The notes beneath the pieces were generated by a model. That model was not told the origin of the DNA. It was given only the letters and a program-made list of their open reading frames with translations, and did not search any database. Made by a program: the position numbers and the translations under genes. From contig BDTA01000071.1 in NCBI GenBank assembly GCA_002897935.1, forward strand, positions 1 through 38,733: a DNA stretch of 38,733 bases, in the 5' to 3' direction. The stretch comes from a bacterium BMS3Abin08. Lineage in GTDB: Bacteria; Nitrospirota; Thermodesulfovibrionia; Thermodesulfovibrionales; JdFR-85. Of this stretch, positions 35,245-38,733 are shown piece by piece; position 1 is the first letter of the stretch; each line of letters starts with the position of its first letter.

Positions 35245-37730
35245 TTATGTATCGTATTTGAGAGGAATTTCCCCAGGGCTGAAAATATATTATTCATAAC
35301 CTCTGTTTCAGGAAGCGGTATTTTCAGATATGCCTTTCCTGTTTGTGTATCCCTGTCAATCCTGATATCCAAATATTTCTCAGCCTGGTGTTCAGGCTTC
35401 GAGAGGGTTTTGCTGAGATTTGTCAGGAACTGGGCGCCGCTGATGAGCAGGTTATTCAGGGTGTCCAGTCCATTTCCGTTACACTCAGTTGTCGATTCAG
35501 CACATTTCACCGTGGTGATTTCCTCCATGTCGACTGCTTTGGCAGCTTGCTCTGATTCTCTTTGCTGCTGCCTCTCAAGCTCGGGGTCCGGTTTTTCCAG
35601 ATTTTCCGTCATTGTTTCTACTGATTGCATAAATTTCTTGAGTTGTGACTCTCCGACCATGACGATATCTTTACCGTCCTTGTCAAGCGCGCCTGCAAAC
35701 AATGATTTCTTGAATTTCAAAAGCTCTAAAATCCTCTCCTCAATTGACGATTTGGTAATAAAATTTATGGCACGGACATTTTTATGTTGGCCGAGCCTGT
35801 GTACGCGGCCGATGCGTTGTTCAAGAACTGCGGGGTTCCAGGGGATATCCATATTGATTACAACTGATCCGCTTTGCAGATTCAGTCCGACCCCACCTGC
35901 ATCTGTGGACAGGAACACCTTGCACTCCGGGTCTTCCCTGAAGCGCGACATCAGCCCCTTTCTCTGTTTTGAAGGCACACTGCCGTTTAAATGGACATAT
36001 CCGATGCTATTCCTCTTGAGGACTTGCTCCACTAATTCCGCCATTCTGAGCCACTGGCTGAAGATGACTACCTTTTCTCCTCCCTCGATGACTATCTCCT
36101 TCAGGATTACTTCCAGCTCATCGATCTTGGGCCCGTGAACCGTTTTCTTATCAACGAGGTAAGTGTTATCTGCAGCCATCCTCATATAATTCAGGGCAAT
36201 TTGCAGCCGCCGCTGGTCTGCCTCGCACAGGAATTTATAGCGCCGCCACTTGGCAACCAGTTTCGCTACAATTTCGTAATTTTCATCATGTATAATCCTC
36301 TGCTCATGTGTCATGGGGACAAAAAAGTTTTTGTCTATCCGCTCAGGAAGCTGCCTAAGCACCTCTTCTTTCTTCCTCCGTATCATGACATTCTTAAGGG
36401 AACCCCTTATGGACTGCAGGTCCCGGTACCCGATAATCTTTCCGCCTTCATCCATAATTCTGTGAAAGTGTACAAACCGGTATAATGGGCCAAAATGGCG
36501 TCTGTCGATAAATTCCATGATCGAGTGCAGTTCTTCGATCCTGTTTTCTATGGGGGTCCCTGTCAGTACGATGGCAAATGTTGATTCCAGTTGTTTCACA
36601 TATTGTGCCGTCCGGGTTTTCCAGTTTTTGATCCTCTGAGCCTCATCGAGGATGATCAGGTCGGGAGCCCACTCCCTTATCCTGTCAATGTCCCTGAAGA
36701 CCAGCTCGTAGTTGATGAGCTTATAAAAAGACCCTCGCCGGTATAGTTGTTTCCTTTGGTGGTTAAGGCCTTCGATCACCTCAACCGGTCTGCCGCTGAA
36801 CTTGTCTATTTCCGTCTTCCACTGGTATTTCAGGGAGGTAGGGGAGACAATCAACACCTTCTGTATATTAAATAGTTTTGCCATCAGCTCTGCAGCCGCA
36901 AGGGCCTGGACTGTTTTCCCCAACCCCATATCATCACCTATAAGACATCGCCCTGCATTCAGCGCAAACAATGCACCTTGCCGCTGATAGGTATACAATC
37001 CGGTTTTTAGGATGTTTTCAAAAATCGGGCTATTGATCCCGGTTTTGATTTTAGCCTTGATGATTTTACGCCGGTGTTCGGCATCCTGGTTTTCGGCAAT
37101 ATAGGCCATTACATCATCGTAACATCGCACTTCATGTCCGTTGTTTTGCGGTATGCTGTTGAAGAATTGATGGAAATCAAGGATACGATTCTCTTTGAGG
37201 ATTCCGTCTGAGTTGAAATATCTCTTCACAAGTGAAAGCAGCTTACGTGGAGCATCCTTACCCGCCTTAAACCTGATCTCCCTCTTAAGGCCATAGCTTA
37301 AATAGACCTCTGAATACTGTAGAACACAACCCTCCTTGAACGCCTTTTTTGCTCCCCTCTTTTTCATCAGCCTGGACAGGGTAAACTCGATGTGCTTGCA
37401 TGTTCCAAGATTATTAATGCTGTAATCGGGACAGGAGCAGTAATTATCTCCGGGAGTATCTCCACGAATGGCTATTTTGTATGTCTTTCCCGATTCTGGA
37501 TTGGTAAGTGAAAATTCCGAGAAGATAGGATGGTCACCAATATTTTCGATTTTAAAATTTTGCTGCACGCCGTATTGCTTCCTGAGCATCCGCTGCCACT
37601 CCTCCAGATCGAGTTCTTCAGGTTTGTGCGTTCTTGGTAACCGCAGTTTGCTTGGATTCCTTTTTTTAGCTTTTGAATTCTTCGTAACTCTGTTATTGCT
37701 GCCTGATTTTCTCTTTACCGCAGATCCCAT
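35229..37730 (-). CDS. SNF2-family helicase with N-terminal SWIM zinc finger
   Basis: The 833-residue protein has an N-terminal SWIM zinc finger (Cys98, Cys100, Cys111, His113), then a SNF2 ATPase: Walker A GDDMGLGKT (about residue 265), VSPTSLKYQW, DEAQ box LIILDEAQRIKN (about 360), LTGTPIENR, and the helicase C-terminal half with VFLSTDAGGVGLNLQ and QRIGRVHRLGQ. It translocates on double-stranded DNA, remodelling protein-DNA complexes. A C-terminal helical extension of about 130 residues has no recognised domain. GGAGG lies 10 nt upstream of the ATG. It may form an operon with the fragment and STAS-like gene downstream, and may relate to the methyltransferase on the same strand. Confidence 0.92.
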   Translation of the reverse strand: MGSAVKRKSGSNNRVTKNSKAKKRNPSKLRLPRTHKPEELDLEEWQRMLRKQYGVQQNFKIENIGDHPIFSEFSLTNPESGKTYKIAIRGDTPGDNYCSCPDYSINNLGTCKHIEFTLSRLMKKRGAKKAFKEGCVLQYSEVYLSYGLKREIRFKAGKDAPRKLLSLVKRYFNSDGILKENRILDFHQFFNSIPQNNGHEVRCYDDVMAYIAENQDAEHRRKIIKAKIKTGINSPIFENILKTGLYTYQRQGALFALNAGRCLIGDDMGLGKTVQALAAAELMAKLFNIQKVLIVSPTSLKYQWKTEIDKFSGRPVEVIEGLNHQRKQLYRRGSFYKLINYELVFRDIDRIREWAPDLIILDEAQRIKNWKTRTAQYVKQLESTFAIVLTGTPIENRIEELHSIMEFIDRRHFGPLYRFVHFHRIMDEGGKIIGYRDLQSIRGSLKNVMIRRKKEEVLRQLPERIDKNFFVPMTHEQRIIHDENYEIVAKLVAKWRRYKFLCEADQRRLQIALNYMRMAADNTYLVDKKTVHGPKIDELEVILKEIVIEGGEKVVIFSQWLRMAELVEQVLKRNSIGYVHLNGSVPSKQRKGLMSRFREDPECKVFLSTDAGGVGLNLQSGSVVINMDIPWNPAVLEQRIGRVHRLGQHKNVRAINFITKSSIEERILELLKFKKSLFAGALDKDGKDIVMVGESQLKKFMQSVETMTENLEKPDPELERQQQRESEQAAKAVDMEEITTVKCAESTTECNGNGLDTLNNLLISGAQFLTNLSKTLSKPEHQAEKYLDIRIDRDTQTGKAYLKIPLPETEVMNNIFSALGKFLSNTIHKNNNG

Positions 37731-37790
37731 TTTCTCACTACCTCCTTCTTCAAGATATCTGTTTTTATTCGCAGATTTTTCTCTGACAGT

Positions 37791-37826
37791 ATTAACATGA
37801 TTAACATGATTAACATGATTAACAGG
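37791..37826 (+). repeat. 9-bp tandem repeat, four units
   Basis: ATTAACATG occurs three times, followed by ATTAACAGG. Only 36 bp, in the non-coding leader of the SNF2 gene. The unit length differs from any CRISPR repeat. Confidence 0.75.
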
Positions 37827-38028
37827 ATTTCTACCTTCTTTATTTTATCTTGTCCATCCCGTCTTTGTTTTCCTCTATTTGACCGTATTCGCCTCTTGTG
37901 AAGACAAAAGTCGCAACATAGAGCTTCTGTCATTTGAAGTTATTGCACTTTTATCACACATAATACCCTTCCATATTTGTTCTATTTCTCTACCGGTCAT
38001 TTTTTATTTTATTCTCAATATAGACAAA

Positions 38029-38158
38029 CTCGTAAAAAGTCCCTGATTGTCACCCTGAACTTGTTTCAGGGTCTCATAACTTCTTGATTTATATAGATTT
38101 TCCGAACTTAATTCGGAATTCAGAATGACAGAATACGGTATTTCTGATTTTTTACGAG
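38029..38158 (+). repeat. R2 MITE-like element, complete copy
   Basis: CTCGTAAAAAGTCC at 38,029 and GATTTTTTACGAG ending 38,158, enclosing palindromic arms CACCCTGAACTTG/TTTCAGGGTC and CCGAACTTAATTCGG. It aligns closely with the copy at 4,988-5,135 and ends 18 bp from the methyltransferase stop. Confidence 0.75.
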
Positions 38159-38176
38159 ACTGTCAATATAAACTTA

Positions 38177-38733
38177 CTATAAAAACAAGGAGGGCTGATT
38201 TATTTCTCCTCGAAGTTGCATTTGTTCCTTTTGTCCACGAAATACATTCCATGTATTTTCTCCTACATTAGATAGCATTGTTTCATCCAATGACTTGATT
38301 TGATCAATAATCTCATGATAGGTCATATGATCAGCAACCTTATCTACACTGAGCCTCATTAAAACATCTTTTGTGTAGGGACGTTTTGCATCTAAAAAAG
38401 TCAGTGAAGCAAGCAATTTTTGAATATGTTCACTATTAAGAATAGCCCAGACAAAAATAGCCTCTGAAAGGCCTTCAAATCCTAAAAAATAACAGGTATC
38501 ATCCAACATCACCGGCTTCCCATTTTCAGGTAATATCAGGGAAAAAGTAGAACGTTTGTAAAGACCGGAAATTGCAACTTTATAAGGTTTAAAAGAATAA
38601 TCTCCAATGCCGAATATTGAGAACGGCGGTTTATTTTTATAAATATTAGACTTTCGTTGCTCAAAATAATACTTATTTTCTGTTAGATATTGGTAAAGTT
38701 TTGGAAATTTATTTAATAAATATGCTGTAGATC
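38177..38733 (-). CDS. N6-adenine DNA methyltransferase, C-terminal part
   Basis: The open frame enters from the window edge (upstream portion outside) and continues to 38,177, at least 185 residues. It contains PPFSIFGIGDYSFKPYKVAI, ISGLYKRSTFSLILP, GKPVMLDDTCYFLGF, and VWAILNSEHIQKLL with LTFLDAKRPYTKDVLMRL. This is the C-terminal target-recognition-like region common in type II N6-adenine methyltransferases (Eco57I/TaqI relatives), where MLDDTCYF is characteristic. The catalytic NPPY motif would be upstream. A restriction partner cannot be seen. It is AT-rich compared with the housekeeping block, suggesting transfer. Confidence 0.8.
   Translation of the reverse strand, partial: STAYLLNKFPKLYQYLTENKYYFEQRKSNIYKNKPPFSIFGIGDYSFKPYKVAISGLYKRSTFSLILPENGKPVMLDDTCYFLGFEGLSEAIFVWAILNSEHIQKLLASLTFLDAKRPYTKDVLMRLSVDKVADHMTYHEIIDQIKSLDETMLSNVGENTWNVFRGQKEQMQLRGEINQPSLFL

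Larger units (their letters stand above)
37731..38176. other. gene-free spacer with a 9-bp tandem repeat and R2
   Basis: Upstream of the SNF2 gene is a run of four 9-bp units, ATTAACATG x3 plus ATTAACAGG (37,791-37,826). An R2 element at 38,029-38,158 sits directly 3' of the methyltransferase. No gene is convincing in the remaining 250 bp. Confidence 0.6.

Noticed and set aside
37791-37826. A CRISPR array
   Set aside because: The unit is 9 bp with no spacers, so it is a simple tandem repeat.
1-38733. tRNA or rRNA genes
   Set aside because: No TTCGAATC-type T-loop with matching acceptor stem and no rRNA-like stretch was noticed on either strand; a tRNA scan would settle this.

Overview
The window looks like a chromosomal segment from a Gram-negative-type bacterium, most likely Nitrospirota (Thermodesulfovibrionia-like) or a neighbouring deep-branching group. 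This rests on the yajC-HD-secD-secF-recJ gene order, an MglA-type GTPase, c-di-GMP and chemotaxis proteins, a lipoprotein and dense REP/MITE-like repeats. No rRNA, tRNA or CRISPR array was seen, so the phylum is an inference.

Bases 1-16,710 are mainly a housekeeping region. It holds the start of an MFS transporter (minus strand, cut by the window edge), pyrF with an overlapping chorismate-using synthase gene (TrpE/PabB type), an MglA-like GTPase, and a secA-GAF/GGDEF unit on the minus strand. A plus-strand export operon follows (yajC, an HD-domain gene, secD, secF), then recJ, which ends against convergent ftsH. SecA, YajC, SecD and SecF form one pre-protein export machine; FtsH is its membrane quality-control protease.

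Bases 16,711-23,530 hold a small secreted helical protein, a lipoprotein, a methyl-accepting chemotaxis protein, and a translationally overlapping pair: an SPFH-domain protein ending in three zinc ribbons, and an unfamiliar protein with two zinc ribbons. Long gene-free gaps between them are filled by several kinds of small inverted-repeat elements.

Bases 23,530-30,000 are an accessory island. It has a hipBA-like module with a perfect -35/-10 promoter and a repeated ATTGA-N8-TCAAT operator, a VapB-like antitoxin remnant, an intact antitoxin/PIN-toxin pair, a truncated nucleotidyltransferase, an intact small protein/nucleotidyltransferase pair, and further gene fragments. A dispersed repeat of about 110 bp (called R3 here) recurs at the cassette boundaries and carries a TTGACA promoter element in some copies.

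Bases 30,000-38,733 return to ordinary genes (M23 peptidase, purE-purC with an animal-like class II PurE, a Ste24/M48 protease). A three-copy MITE array and a second accessory stretch follow: a STAS-like/winged-helix protein, a 5'-truncated probable SWIM-protein remnant, a SWIM-SNF2 helicase, and the C-terminus of an N6-adenine DNA methyltransferase at the window end.

Repeat names used below: R1, MITE with termini TAGAGTCTGTGTATAAA; R2, MITE with termini CTCGTAAAAAGTC; R3, cassette-boundary repeat; R4, about 95 bp dispersed repeat; R5, hairpin followed by TTCGGCAAGGTGCAT; R6, GC-rich palindromic element with a G-quadruplex motif; R7, 252-bp element with 16-bp perfect termini.
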